Assembly: GCA_040902425.1 (NCBI GenBank)
Contig: JBBDXI010000045.1
Coordinates: 71,442 to 135,441, forward strand
DNA from: JBBDXI01 sp040902425
Lineage (GTDB): Bacteria > Planctomycetota > Phycisphaerae > Phycisphaerales > UBA1924
Direction: 5' to 3'
Length of the DNA stretch: 64,000 nucleotides
Below, in pieces: positions 16,730 through 25,511 of the stretch. How positions within the stretch are numbered: the first letter of the stretch is position 1; each line of letters begins with the position of its first letter. A program made the position numbers and the translations under genes. Below the pieces are notes generated by a model, which was given only the letters and a program-made list of their open reading frames with translations, ran no database searches and was not told where the DNA came from.

Positions 16730-19700
16730 ATGCCCAAGCCCCGCTCCCGGAACGGGTCGCAAGCCGCTCCACAGGTCGCCGAGCCCGTCCGGGTTGAGGT
16801 GCGCGCCGAGGTCGTCGAGCCCAAGGCCCCCGGCAATGGCCGCGCTGCGCGCGAACGCAAAGAGAAGCCCCACACCGCCGCGCCGGCCGCCCCCCGCCCG
16901 CGCCCCGCGTCCCTCAACACCGACCGCCTCATCCGCGTCCGCGGCGCCAAGGAGCACAACCTCAAGAACATCGACGTCGAGCTCCCCCGCGACCGCCTCG
17001 TCGTCATCACCGGCCTCTCCGGCTCGGGCAAGTCGTCGCTGGCCTTCGACACCATCTTCGCCGAGGGCCAGCGCAAGTACATGGAGTCCCTCTCCGCGTA
17101 CGCCCGCCAGTTCCTGGAGCAGCTGAAGAAGCCGGACGTCGAGGAGATCGAGGGCATCCCCCCCACGATCGCCATCGAGCAGCGCTCCGCCTCCGCCAAC
17201 CCGCGATCGACCGTCGCGACCACCACCGAGATCTACGACTACCTCCGCCTCCTCTACGCCCGCTGCGGCACGCCCTGCTCCTGGGCCCCGACCAAGGTGA
17301 AGAAGGACGGCGCCGTCCTCGAGCGCTCCGGGCGCCCCATCTCCGCCACCACCAGCACGCAGATTGTCGACACCGTGATGACCTGGCCCGAGGGCTCGCG
17401 CCTCATGGTCCTCGCCCCCGTCATCCGCGGCAAGAAGGGTTTCCACCGCGAGGTCCTCGAGGACCTGCAGAAGCAGGGCTGGCAGCGCGCCCGCGTCAAC
17501 GGCTCGATCGTCGACCTCCGCGAGGTCCTCAAGGATCCCGGCGAGAACCCCCTCGGCCTCGGCCGCTACAACAAGCACACCATCGAGGCGGTCATCGACC
17601 GCATCGTCCTGCGGGCCGAGCCCACCGCCCGGCAGCGCCTCGCCGAGAGCATCGAGACCGCCCTCAAGCTCGGCACCGGCGCGGTCATCGTCAGCCGCGA
17701 AGCTCCCGGTGGCACAGGCGTCCCGCCTGTGTCTTCAACCCGCAACCCAGAAGACCACGGGCGGGACGCCCGCGCCACTGGTCCTTCGGCCTGGTCCGAC
17801 ACCGCCTTCTCCACCACCTTCGCCGACCCCGACAACCCCGAGTACGCCCTCGAGGAGCTCTCCCCGCGCCTGTTCTCCTTCAACTCCCCCTACGGCGCCT
17901 GCCCCACCTGCCACGGCCTCGGCACGCTCCTCGAGATGGACGAGAGCCTCGTCATCCCCAACGACCAGCTCTCGCTCGAGGATGGCGCTGTCGTCGCCTG
18001 GGCCAAGAACGGCCCCGTCCGCGCCTGGTTCAACCGCAAGCTCAAGAAGTTCTGCAAGGGCTTCGGCGTCTCGTTCAATCAGTGCGTGCGGGACCTCGCC
18101 CCCGAGATCCGCCGCATCCTCCTCCGCGGCACCCGCCCCGAGGATGAGGCCCGCTACCGCGCCAAGTTCGAGGGCGTGATCCCCAACATCACCGAGTGGT
18201 GGGGCAGCACCGAGAACGAGGGCGTCAAGGAGTTCCTCGGCACCTTCCTCTCCCAGAAGCCCTGCACCGCCTGCCACGGCGACCGCCTCCGCATCGAGGC
18301 CCTCCACGTGCTGCTGGAGAGCACGCACCGGGTTGACGAGAGCCGGGCCCTGTCGGAGAACGTGATCGGGAGGCCGCGGCCGAGCGGGACAGCGAAACAG
18401 CGAGACAGCGAGACAGGGCTCCGCTTCCTCAACATCGCCGAGTTCTCGCGGCTGACGATCACCGACGCGATCGCGTACGTCGAGGGCCTGAAGCTCACCA
18501 AGGAGCAGCGCCACATCGCCGAGCCCATCCTCAAGGAAGTGAACTCCCGCCTCCGCTTCCTCTCCTCCGTCGGCCTCGAGTACCTCTCCCTCGACCGCCG
18601 CACCGGCACCCTCTCCGGCGGCGAGGCCCAGCGCATCCGCCTCGCCACCCAGGTCGGCTCCGGCCTCGTCGGCGCCTGCTACGTTCTCGACGAGCCCACC
18701 ATCGGCCTCCACCAGCGCGACAACGAGCGCCTCATCCGCACCCTCCGTCACCTCACCGACATCGGCAACACCGTCCTCGTCGTCGAGCACGACGAGGACA
18801 CCATCCGGGCCGCCGACCACGTGCTCGACATCGGCCCCGGCCCCGGCATCCACGGCGGGCGCGTCGTCGCCCAGGGCTCCGTCGCCGATCTCATCGCCAC
18901 CCCCGGCTCCATCACCGGCGACTACCTCTCCGGCCGCCGGAAGATCGACATCCCCGCCAAGCGCCGCAAGCTCAGCGAACGCAACGCCGTCCTCGTCAAG
19001 GGCGCCCGCCAGAACAACCTGAAGGATGTCGACGTCGCCTTCCCCCTCGGCGGCCTCGTCTGCATCACCGGCGTCTCCGGCTCCGGCAAGAGCACCCTCG
19101 TCAACGACATTCTGCTCATCGCCGCCCGCAAGCACCTCTTGGGCACCCGCGAAAAGCCCGGCGACCACGACAAGCTCCTCGGCCTCTCCCGCATCGACCG
19201 CGTCATCGAGGTGGACCAGAGCCCCATCGGCCGCACCCCGCGATCCAACCCCGCCACCTACACCGGCATCTTCGACGACATCCGCAAGGTCTTCGCCCAG
19301 ACCAAGGAGGCCAAGATCCGCGGCTACCAGCCCGGGCGCTTCTCCTTCAACGTCTCCGCGGCCAAGGGCGGCGGGCGCTGCGAGGCCTGCCAGGGCCAGG
19401 GCCTCAAGAAGATCGAGATGCACTTCCTCCCCGACGTCTACGTCGAGTGCGAGGTCTGCGCCGGCAAGCGCTACAACCGCGAGACCCTCGAGGTCACCTA
19501 CCGCGGCAAGAGCATCTCCGACGTGCTGAACATGACCGTCGAGGAGGCCCTGGGCTTCTTCGAGAACTTCCCCCTCATCCGCCGCTTCGTGGCCTGCCTC
19601 CACGACGTCGGGCTCGACTACATCCAGCTCGGCCAGCCCAGCACTACCTTGTCCGGCGGCGAGGCCCAGCGCGTCAAGCTCGCCACCGAGCTGGGCAAGG

Positions 19701-20146
19701 GCGGCGGCACGAAGAACGCGCCGACGATGGAGCCAGAGGTGCGTGCCGCCCTCCAAGCCGCGCAGAAGGCCAGGAACGAGGCGGCCGACGGCGGGGGGAA
19801 CGGAATCGGCTCGGAGAGCCGGCCTACCCGGACCCCGACCCTCCGCGAGCGGGCCATGTCCCCCCTCGGCCACACCCTCTACATCCTGGATGAGCCGACC
19901 ACCGGCCTCCACTTCGAGGACATCCGCAAGCTCGTCCGCGTCTTCGACCGCCTCGCCGACGGCGGCAACACCGTCGTCGTCATCGAGCACAACCTCGACG
20001 TCATCAAGCGCGCCGACTGGATCATCGACCTCGGCCCGGAGGGCGGCGACAAGGGCGGCACCGTCGTCGCCACCGGAACGCCGGAGGAAGTCGCCCGCGT
20101 CAAATCCAGCTACACCGGCCAGTTCCTCCGCAAGGTCCTCGCGTAG
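16730..20146 (+). CDS. uvrA: excinuclease ABC subunit A with repeat-derived insertions
   Basis: 1138 residues against about 940 in E. coli. UvrA finds DNA damage with UvrB in nucleotide excision repair. Walker A motifs are GLSGSGKSS (about 95) and GVSGSGKST (about 780), ABC signatures LSGGEAQR near 628 and 973; KPCTACHGDRL and the second zinc module CEACQGQG...CEVCAGKRYN (about 883-910) are present. In the first zinc module only the second pair CPTC (about 388) remains: the usual upstream CxxC is replaced by a sequence starting STTFADPDNPEYALEEL. There is a 60-residue basic/Ala-rich N-terminus, and three different repeat families are inserted in frame at 17707-17780, 18391-18419 and 19803-19830. 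TATCAT at 16695-16700 may be the -10. Confidence 0.95.
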   Translation: MPKPRSRNGSQAAPQVAEPVRVEVRAEVVEPKAPGNGRAARERKEKPHTAAPAAPRPRPASLNTDRLIRVRGAKEHNLKNIDVELPRDRLVVITGLSGSGKSSLAFDTIFAEGQRKYMESLSAYARQFLEQLKKPDVEEIEGIPPTIAIEQRSASANPRSTVATTTEIYDYLRLLYARCGTPCSWAPTKVKKDGAVLERSGRPISATTSTQIVDTVMTWPEGSRLMVLAPVIRGKKGFHREVLEDLQKQGWQRARVNGSIVDLREVLKDPGENPLGLGRYNKHTIEAVIDRIVLRAEPTARQRLAESIETALKLGTGAVIVSREAPGGTGVPPVSSTRNPEDHGRDARATGPSAWSDTAFSTTFADPDNPEYALEELSPRLFSFNSPYGACPTCHGLGTLLEMDESLVIPNDQLSLEDGAVVAWAKNGPVRAWFNRKLKKFCKGFGVSFNQCVRDLAPEIRRILLRGTRPEDEARYRAKFEGVIPNITEWWGSTENEGVKEFLGTFLSQKPCTACHGDRLRIEALHVLLESTHRVDESRALSENVIGRPRPSGTAKQRDSETGLRFLNIAEFSRLTITDAIAYVEGLKLTKEQRHIAEPILKEVNSRLRFLSSVGLEYLSLDRRTGTLSGGEAQRIRLATQVGSGLVGACYVLDEPTIGLHQRDNERLIRTLRHLTDIGNTVLVVEHDEDTIRAADHVLDIGPGPGIHGGRVVAQGSVADLIATPGSITGDYLSGRRKIDIPAKRRKLSERNAVLVKGARQNNLKDVDVAFPLGGLVCITGVSGSGKSTLVNDILLIAARKHLLGTREKPGDHDKLLGLSRIDRVIEVDQSPIGRTPRSNPATYTGIFDDIRKVFAQTKEAKIRGYQPGRFSFNVSAAKGGGRCEACQGQGLKKIEMHFLPDVYVECEVCAGKRYNRETLEVTYRGKSISDVLNMTVEEALGFFENFPLIRRFVACLHDVGLDYIQLGQPSTTLSGGEAQRVKLATELGKGGGTKNAPTMEPEVRAALQAAQKARNEAADGGGNGIGSESRPTRTPTLRERAMSPLGHTLYILDEPTTGLHFEDIRKLVRVFDRLADGGNTVVVIEHNLDVIKRADWIIDLGPEGGDKGGTVVATGTPEEVARVKSSYTGQFLRKVLA
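17707..17780. repeat. REPIN-like inverted pair inside uvrA
   Basis: A GGTGGCACAGGCGTCCCGCC arm and a diverged inverted arm (GGGCGGGACGCCCGCGCCAC) enclose a short spacer, like the intergenic unit at 10927-11001. The insertion is about 75 bp, which keeps frame, and is read as GGTGVPPVSS...GRDARATG. Confidence 0.9.
18391..18419. repeat. GCGAGACA tandem repeat inside uvrA
   Basis: Tandem GCGGGACA, GCGAAACA, GCGAGACA, GCGAGACA units read as SGTAKQRDSETG. The same unit, in either orientation, occurs at 59721-59752, 60295-60330 and 60361-60390. Confidence 0.85.
19803..19830. repeat. GGCTCGGAGAGCC palindrome inside uvrA
   Basis: ATCGGCTCGGAGAGCCGGCC followed by TACCC, in frame as IGSESRPTR, in a poorly conserved insertion between the second ABC signature and the last Walker B of uvrA. 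Confidence 0.85.
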
Positions 20147-20152
20147 CCGCGT

Positions 20153-21136
20153 TCAGAACCGGTACGTGAAGCTCACCCGCAGCAGGGCTGACGGGTCCAG
20201 GTCCTCATCCGCGATCTCGTCCCCCCCGCTGTTCATCACCTCCAGCCGCTGCGCGAAGGCCACCCCAACCTCCGCCATCAGCACCACCTGCGGGATCGGC
20301 GTGTGCGTCACGCCGATCGTGACCGGCACCCGCGTCTCCCGCCCCACGCCCCCGGGGATCGGCCCGTTCTCATCGAGGCGGAAGTCCCGCATGTCGTACG
20401 CCCCGCTCACGTGGAAGCTCAGCGTCTCCAGCGGCGTGTAGGACAGGCTGACGCCCGGGCGCCCGGTGGTGCTCAGGCGCCACCGCTCGTTGATCTGCCA
20501 CGTGACCAGCGGGAGCGGGAACACGGTCGGCGAGTCCTCGATCCGCGTCCGCACGCCCAGCCCGAAGCCGAGGGTGACCTCCCGGTTCAGCGCGTAGCGC
20601 ACGCCCCCGAACACGCTGCCGAAGAGCGACTCCGACCCGTCCGCCCCGTCCTCGCCCGAGCCGCCCAGCGAACCCCCCACCAGCCATGAGACCTGCTGCG
20701 AGTGCTGCCGCGAGTAGCGGACCGACAGCTCCACCCGGTGGATGTCGTCCCACGGGTTGGCCACCCCCGCCACCAGCGACCCCGTCTCCGAGAAGCTGTA
20801 GTGCGAGAACTCGTAATCCACCCCGACGTCGATCTGGCCCCGCATCCCCGCCGGGATGGCCGCGCCGAAGGCCCCGCCGGCGCGGGTCACGGTCATGTCG
20901 CCCGCGCCGCTGTCGAAGTCCGCGGCCAGGTTCAGCTCGGCCCGGGCCTCCACCGAGTAGTTGACCGGGCGCGCCGGCGGCACCGGCGACTCGGCGGCGG
21001 GCGCTGCGGGGGAGAGCGCCGGCGTGGGCTGGTCCCCCCGGGGCGGCTGGTGCGACGGGGTCGCCTGGCCCAGGGCGGGCAGGCCCGCGAGGAGCAGGGG
21101 CAGGCAGGCGGCGGCGGGATGCACGGGGAGGGGCAT
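20153..21136 (-). CDS. outer-membrane beta-barrel protein
   Basis: 327 residues. A signal peptide ends near GQA (about 24), then a Pro/Ala-rich linker to about residue 58, then alternating amphipathic strands to a C-terminal aromatic residue (VSFTYRF), the usual end signature of outer-membrane barrels. Pattern suits a 12-14-strand barrel of the DUF6268-like sort. GGAGG lies 4 nt before the ATG, with TATAAC at about 21159-21164. Cargo or ligand unknown. It converges on uvrA. Confidence 0.7.
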   Translation of the reverse strand: MPLPVHPAAACLPLLLAGLPALGQATPSHQPPRGDQPTPALSPAAPAAESPVPPARPVNYSVEARAELNLAADFDSGAGDMTVTRAGGAFGAAIPAGMRGQIDVGVDYEFSHYSFSETGSLVAGVANPWDDIHRVELSVRYSRQHSQQVSWLVGGSLGGSGEDGADGSESLFGSVFGGVRYALNREVTLGFGLGVRTRIEDSPTVFPLPLVTWQINERWRLSTTGRPGVSLSYTPLETLSFHVSGAYDMRDFRLDENGPIPGGVGRETRVPVTIGVTHTPIPQVVLMAEVGVAFAQRLEVMNSGGDEIADEDLDPSALLRVSFTYRF

Positions 21137-21219
21137 AGGGCCTCCGGGTTGGAGGCGTAGTTATACCGGTTCCGCCGCGCCCGCGCGCGGGGACCGCTGT
21201 AGCCGACGCGGTGTGAGCC

Positions 21220-22548
21220 TCAGCGGCCGGCGCGGGAGAGCCGACGCTCGACGGCGTCCACGCTGCCGAAGTAGGTCGTGAACAGCTGGATCTGCCGCTC
21301 GCGCGAGAGACGGCCGGCGGACTCGCGCCCGAAGGCCTGGATGTACTCCCCCAGGCGCTGCGGGTTCTGCCGGTACAGCTGGGCGAACAGGACGTGCCCG
21401 AGGCTGTACATCGTCTCCGCCGTGTCGCCGTCCCACCCGGGGACCTCGCCCAGGCCGATCAGCTCCTCCAGCGGAAGCAGCCTCCCCTGGCGGCACATCT
21501 CGCGGAACCGCTCCAGCCGCAGCTCCGTCCCGCCCGAGCGGTCCGGGCCGAACGCGGCCGCGGCGTCCTCGGTCTCAAAGCCGGTGGCGAAGCCCTCGCT
21601 GAGCCAGAATGGGTAGTCGCGGTCGGGCAGCTGGGCCCCCGTGTTGAACGCCAGCAGGTGGATGGCCTCGTGGATGGTCTTGGCGGTGGAGCAGGCCGCG
21701 GCGTGCCGCCCCAGCTGGGCGTGTTGCGCCTGGATCTGCTTGTCCATGTCGTCGGCCGAGGCGTGGAGGCGCTGGGCGAGGTCCGAGTGCCGCTCGGCCT
21801 CGGCGCGGGCCGCCTGGTCGCGGAACTCCTTCATCCGCCGCTCGCTGGACTGCAGCCGGTCGCGGGCGGCGGCCGTGGCGGGGCTGGTGACGTCGTTGTA
21901 GAAGACGATGCGGTTGCTCTGGGTGGCGTAGTAGCCGGCGACCCACGAGGCGGCGAGGCCGTCGTTGGCGCGGGCGAAGGAGCGGTACTTGCCGTGCTCG
22001 TTGAAGAGGATGCAGACGAGCTTCTCGCGGTGGGGGTACGCGGGGAGGTTCATCTTCCCGGTGATGCGGAAGAAGGCCCGGCGCGTCTCCTCCAGCAGCT
22101 CGGCCCGCCGGCGGCTCCAGTCCGGGGCGCAGTCGGAGAGGACGATGAAATGGGCCGTCTCGTAGCGGACGAACTCGTTCCCCAGCTGGCCGAGCGTCCG
22201 GCGGATATTGCCCTCATCCACGGACAGCGTGAAGGAGGGGTGGCGGTGAAGCCGGTGCAGGGCGTCGGTCGCCCGCTGGCGGTAGGCCATCGACTCCCAC
22301 GCCTCCCGGTAGATCCCGTCGGCGCTGGCGAGGTCGCCCTCGCGCGCGGCGGCGTCGCCGCGGGCGATCGGATCGGCCTGGGGCGCGTGCTCGGCGGAGG
22401 CGTGCAGCCGCTGGACCGGCTCCTCATCCAGAGGGGCGGCGGGCAGGGGGGCAGCGCCGATCAGCGAGAGAGCGGCTACCAAAGCCGCGGCGGGTCTGGC
22501 GCACGCGGGGCCGTACTTCCGAGCGCAACGATCCATCGCTTGCAGCAT
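21220..22548 (-). CDS. DUF1570-like secreted HExxH metallopeptidase-family protein
   Basis: 442 residues. The N-terminus carries a signal-like helix ending PLPAAPL (about 40). TIHEAIHLLAFNTG at about 290-303 has the HExxH zinc motif, and FWLSEGFATGFE at about 313-324 supplies the third, glutamate ligand of gluzincins. This layout, with a preceding FIVLSD...ETRRAFF region, is that of planctomycete DUF1570 proteins. Residues about 225-275 form a charged coiled coil (EAERHSDLAQRLHASADDMD). Substrate unknown. Confidence 0.75.
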   Translation of the reverse strand: MLQAMDRCARKYGPACARPAAALVAALSLIGAAPLPAAPLDEEPVQRLHASAEHAPQADPIARGDAAAREGDLASADGIYREAWESMAYRQRATDALHRLHRHPSFTLSVDEGNIRRTLGQLGNEFVRYETAHFIVLSDCAPDWSRRRAELLEETRRAFFRITGKMNLPAYPHREKLVCILFNEHGKYRSFARANDGLAASWVAGYYATQSNRIVFYNDVTSPATAAARDRLQSSERRMKEFRDQAARAEAERHSDLAQRLHASADDMDKQIQAQHAQLGRHAAACSTAKTIHEAIHLLAFNTGAQLPDRDYPFWLSEGFATGFETEDAAAAFGPDRSGGTELRLERFREMCRQGRLLPLEELIGLGEVPGWDGDTAETMYSLGHVLFAQLYRQNPQRLGEYIQAFGRESAGRLSRERQIQLFTTYFGSVDAVERRLSRAGR

Positions 22549-22599
22549 CGGTTGACCCGGGTCGCTTCCTGAGCCCTGGGGGGTTCAGGTAAGCCCTTT

Positions 22600-22722
22600 G
22601 GACATCGGTAACGGACCGATAAGTCCGTGAATGAAGCCTCATTCACTACCCAGCGCAAGGCCGCACGGTTCCCGAAATCTCGGGGAGGGGTCTGTCGCTT
22701 GTGATTTTGGGGATCTGACCCC
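22600..22722. other. run of four predicted hairpins between two operons
   Basis: Hairpins: GGAC-ATCGGT...ACCGAT-GTCC (22600-22626), GTGAATGA-AGCC-TCATTCAC (22627-22646, perfect), CCCGA-AATC-TCGGG (22671-22684) and GGGGTC...GACCCC (22687-22722). The stretch lies between the metal transporter operon and the DUF1570 gene, both on the minus strand. It may be a terminator, a structured leader or an RNA; no poly-T tract was found. Confidence 0.45.
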
Positions 22723-22753
22723 CCGCCTGTGGTAGTCGGCTGGCTCGGTCGGA

Positions 22754-24091
22754 TCACCCGGGCAGGGTCGGAGGCCGCGGGATCTCCCTGCCGTGGGGGT
22801 CCGTAACCCCGGGTGACCCCTCGGCGAGACGGTCCGAGAGGCCCGTGCCGGTGAGGTGCTCGAGGGCCTCGGCACGCTCGTGGACGTGGTCCGGGCGAAA
22901 GCCGGCCTGCCGGACGAGGTAGTCCTCCCAGAGGCGGTGGGCGCGGATGATCGAGCGGGCCCGGGCGAGCCCGGAATCGGTGAGGCGGAGGGCGGTCCCA
23001 ACCTCGGAAACCTCCCCCGCGGCCAGCGCCCCGCCCAGGGCGCGCCTGCGCGAGGGATCGCCGGTGAGCGAGCCGGAGGCAGCGGGCCGGCCGAGCTCGT
23101 GAAGGCGGTAGAGGAGGGCGAGCAGGTCCTCCCGGGCGATATCGGCGGCAAGGCGGCGGTGGCGGAGGGCGCGGGCGATGACGCCGTGCCCGGGCGAGCC
23201 GAGGATGGCCGCGGCCATGAACACGCCAGCAAGGACGGTCATCATCCCCGCCGCGCTGAGGGCACGGGGGGCGTTCAGCCAGACGGGGGCGGTGGCGGCC
23301 AGGGTGTACCCCCCCACCGCGACCAGCACCGCGATGATGGCGCTGAGCCAGACCTGGGTGGAGAGGCGGTCGGTGAGGAGGCGGGCGGTCGCGGGCGGGC
23401 AGATGAGCATGGCGATGACGAGGATGGACCCGACCGCCTCGAAGGAGGCGACGACCGCCGCGGCCACCAGGAGCATGAGGGCGAAGTGCATCGCGCGGGC
23501 GCTGATCCCAAGCGACGTAGCAAGCGCGGGGTCGAAGGACGTGATCCGGAGCTCCTTGAAGAAGACCGAGACGAAGAGGGCGGCGACGATGGCCAGGGCG
23601 CCGGTAGTCCAGAGTTCGGGCGGGAGCTTCTCCAGCGCCGCGCGAGTCAAGGGAGAGGGGGCCTCGCGGGGGAAGAGCCAGAGGATGTTCTCGAGCTGTC
23701 CGTTGAAGACGCAGTCGGGATCGAGGTCCACGCCCCGTGCACCGACCTGTTCGATCAGCAGGACACCGAGGGCGAACATCACCGCGAAGACGGCTCCCAT
23801 GGCCGCGCCGGCCTCCAGCCGCCCGAGCTTGCGGACGGCCTCGACGAGCACCACGGTGACCACCCCCGCCGCGCCCGCGCCGAGGAACATCGGCAGCCGC
23901 CCGCGGGACCCGACGACCAGGAACCCCGCCACCAGCCCCGGCAGCACGCTGTGCGAGATGGCGTCGCCCATGAGGCTGAGGCGGCGAAGCACGAGGAAGT
24001 TGCCGAGCAGCGCGCAGGCGAGCACCGCGAAGACCGCCGTGAGGCAGGCCGGCAGGTCCTGCGAGAGGAACTGGTAGGCCGCGTTGCTCAT
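22754..24091 (-). CDS. Mn/Zn ABC transporter permease with C-terminal DtxR-like domain (second permease)
   Basis: 445 residues. Residues 1-290 form the eight- or nine-helix ABC-3 permease (FLVLRRLSLMGDAISHSVLPGLVAGF near the N-terminus is the family coupling sequence). Residues about 305-440 are soluble and resemble the DtxR/MntR wing and metal-dimerisation part: LTDSGLARARSIIRAHRLWEDYLV followed by DHVHERAEALEHL. The start ATG overlaps the previous stop as ATGA (24088-24091), so it is translationally coupled. The fused domain may sense the transported metal at the inner face. The DNA-binding helix looks degenerate by eye. Confidence 0.88.
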   Translation of the reverse strand: MSNAAYQFLSQDLPACLTAVFAVLACALLGNFLVLRRLSLMGDAISHSVLPGLVAGFLVVGSRGRLPMFLGAGAAGVVTVVLVEAVRKLGRLEAGAAMGAVFAVMFALGVLLIEQVGARGVDLDPDCVFNGQLENILWLFPREAPSPLTRAALEKLPPELWTTGALAIVAALFVSVFFKELRITSFDPALATSLGISARAMHFALMLLVAAAVVASFEAVGSILVIAMLICPPATARLLTDRLSTQVWLSAIIAVLVAVGGYTLAATAPVWLNAPRALSAAGMMTVLAGVFMAAAILGSPGHGVIARALRHRRLAADIAREDLLALLYRLHELGRPAASGSLTGDPSRRRALGGALAAGEVSEVGTALRLTDSGLARARSIIRAHRLWEDYLVRQAGFRPDHVHERAEALEHLTGTGLSDRLAEGSPGVTDPHGREIPRPPTLPG

Positions 24092-25485
24092 GCGGCCCCC
24101 CCGGCCGGGGCGATCGGGTGGATGCTCGGCGGCGGCGCGGCGGGGGGGAGCTGGCCGCGGGCGCGGAGGGCCGCCTCCAGGCGCTGCACGAGGTCGCCGG
24201 CGAGGATGTGCTCGACCAGGTCGGCGGTGTGGTCCACGTGCGAGGCGGCGAACTCGGCGTGCGTGACGAGGTACTCCTCCCAGAGGCGATGGTTGCGGGT
24301 GAGACGGGCGGCCTCGCGCAGCCCGCGCGGCGTGAGCGAGACGGCCCCGGAGGCCGCGCGGACCAGGCCGCGCAGGTGGAGCAGGCGGGTGAGGGCGCCC
24401 GCCGCGAGCGGCGACCAGCCGTGGGCGCGTGCCAGCGCCCGGCCCGGGATGCGGGCCGCCGTCGGGTCGGCGCCCGCCCGCTCCGCCTCTTCGTACATCG
24501 TGCGCAGCAGGTGGTCGGTGGCGACGTGCAGCCGCAGCCGGGCCAGCCTCGCCCCCGCCGCCAGCACGCCCCGGCGCGGGGCGAAGAGCAGGCTGAAGAG
24601 GAAGATCGCGCCGGCCGTGAGGACGATCACCGCCCCGGCGGGCAGGCGTGGCAGGAGCGACGATGCAGCCGCGCCGAGGTAGCCGGCGAGGCCGCCGAGC
24701 ACGCCCGCCAGCCAGACCATCACCGTCAGCCGCTCGGTCCAGAACCGCGCCGCGGCCGCGGGGATGATGAGCAGGGCCACGATCAGCACCAGCCCCACCG
24801 CCTGCAGGCCGATCACGGTGACGACGACGACGAGGGCCATCATGGCCAGGTCCATGAGGCCGACCGGGACCCCGGCGACGCGGGCGAAGCGGTCGTCGAA
24901 GCAGACGACGCGGAACTCCTTGAAGAGCAGGAGGAGGATGACGAGCACGCCCACGGCGCAGGCCCCGATGAGCTGGGCGTCGTGGGTCTGCATGGCCGCG
25001 GTCTGGCCGAGGATGAAGTGCTGGAGCCCGCCCTGGTTGCCGACGCTGAGCCCCTGGATGTAGCTGAGCAGGACGACGCCCGCGCCGAAGAAGACCGAGA
25101 GCACCGCGCCGATGGCGGCATCCTCTCGCAGGCGGCTGTGGCGGATGATCGCCTGGACCGCGAGCACGCCCAGGATGCCGGTGATCGCGGCGCCCCCGAG
25201 GAGGACCGGCAGCGACCGCCCCTCGCGCCCCAGCCAGGTGAAGGCGAGGAAGGCCAGCGCGATGCCCGGGAGCGTGCAGTGGGCCAGCGCATCGCTCATC
25301 ATCGCCCGCTTGCGCAGCAGGGCGAAGCTGCCGATCATCCCGGAGGCCACGCCGAGCAGGAGGGCGGAGAAAATGACGACGGTCGTGTTGTGCCCCGCGC
25401 GGAAGGTGAGCGCCCGCGCGATCTCGCCGAGCGATGGCCACTCGATGCTGACGTCGGTGATCGACTGGGCGAGGAGGGCGGTCAT
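24088..25485 (-). CDS. Mn/Zn ABC transporter permease with C-terminal DtxR-like domain (first permease)
   Basis: 465 residues from the ATG at 25485. An ABC-3 permease of about nine helices (GSFALLRKRAMMSDALAHCTLPGIALAF) runs to about residue 310, followed by a DtxR/MntR-like domain: VATDHLLRTMYEEAER, a helix-turn-helix-like GRALARAHGWSPLAAGALTRL, LTPRGLREAARLTRNHRLWEEYL and HVDHTADLVEHIL, where His/Glu residues match the family metal sites. The two permeases are paralogues. The gene follows the ATPase by 26 bp. Confidence 0.9.
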   Translation of the reverse strand: MTALLAQSITDVSIEWPSLGEIARALTFRAGHNTTVVIFSALLLGVASGMIGSFALLRKRAMMSDALAHCTLPGIALAFLAFTWLGREGRSLPVLLGGAAITGILGVLAVQAIIRHSRLREDAAIGAVLSVFFGAGVVLLSYIQGLSVGNQGGLQHFILGQTAAMQTHDAQLIGACAVGVLVILLLLFKEFRVVCFDDRFARVAGVPVGLMDLAMMALVVVVTVIGLQAVGLVLIVALLIIPAAAARFWTERLTVMVWLAGVLGGLAGYLGAAASSLLPRLPAGAVIVLTAGAIFLFSLLFAPRRGVLAAGARLARLRLHVATDHLLRTMYEEAERAGADPTAARIPGRALARAHGWSPLAAGALTRLLHLRGLVRAASGAVSLTPRGLREAARLTRNHRLWEEYLVTHAEFAASHVDHTADLVEHILAGDLVQRLEAALRARGQLPPAAPPPSIHPIAPAGGAA

Positions 25486-25511
25486 GGGCGGCGGTGAATG
25501 GCCGGCGCCGT

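Noticed and set aside
17735..19990. Long minus-strand frame within uvrA
   Set aside because: Asp/Gly/Val/Ala-rich shadow of the uvrA reading frame.
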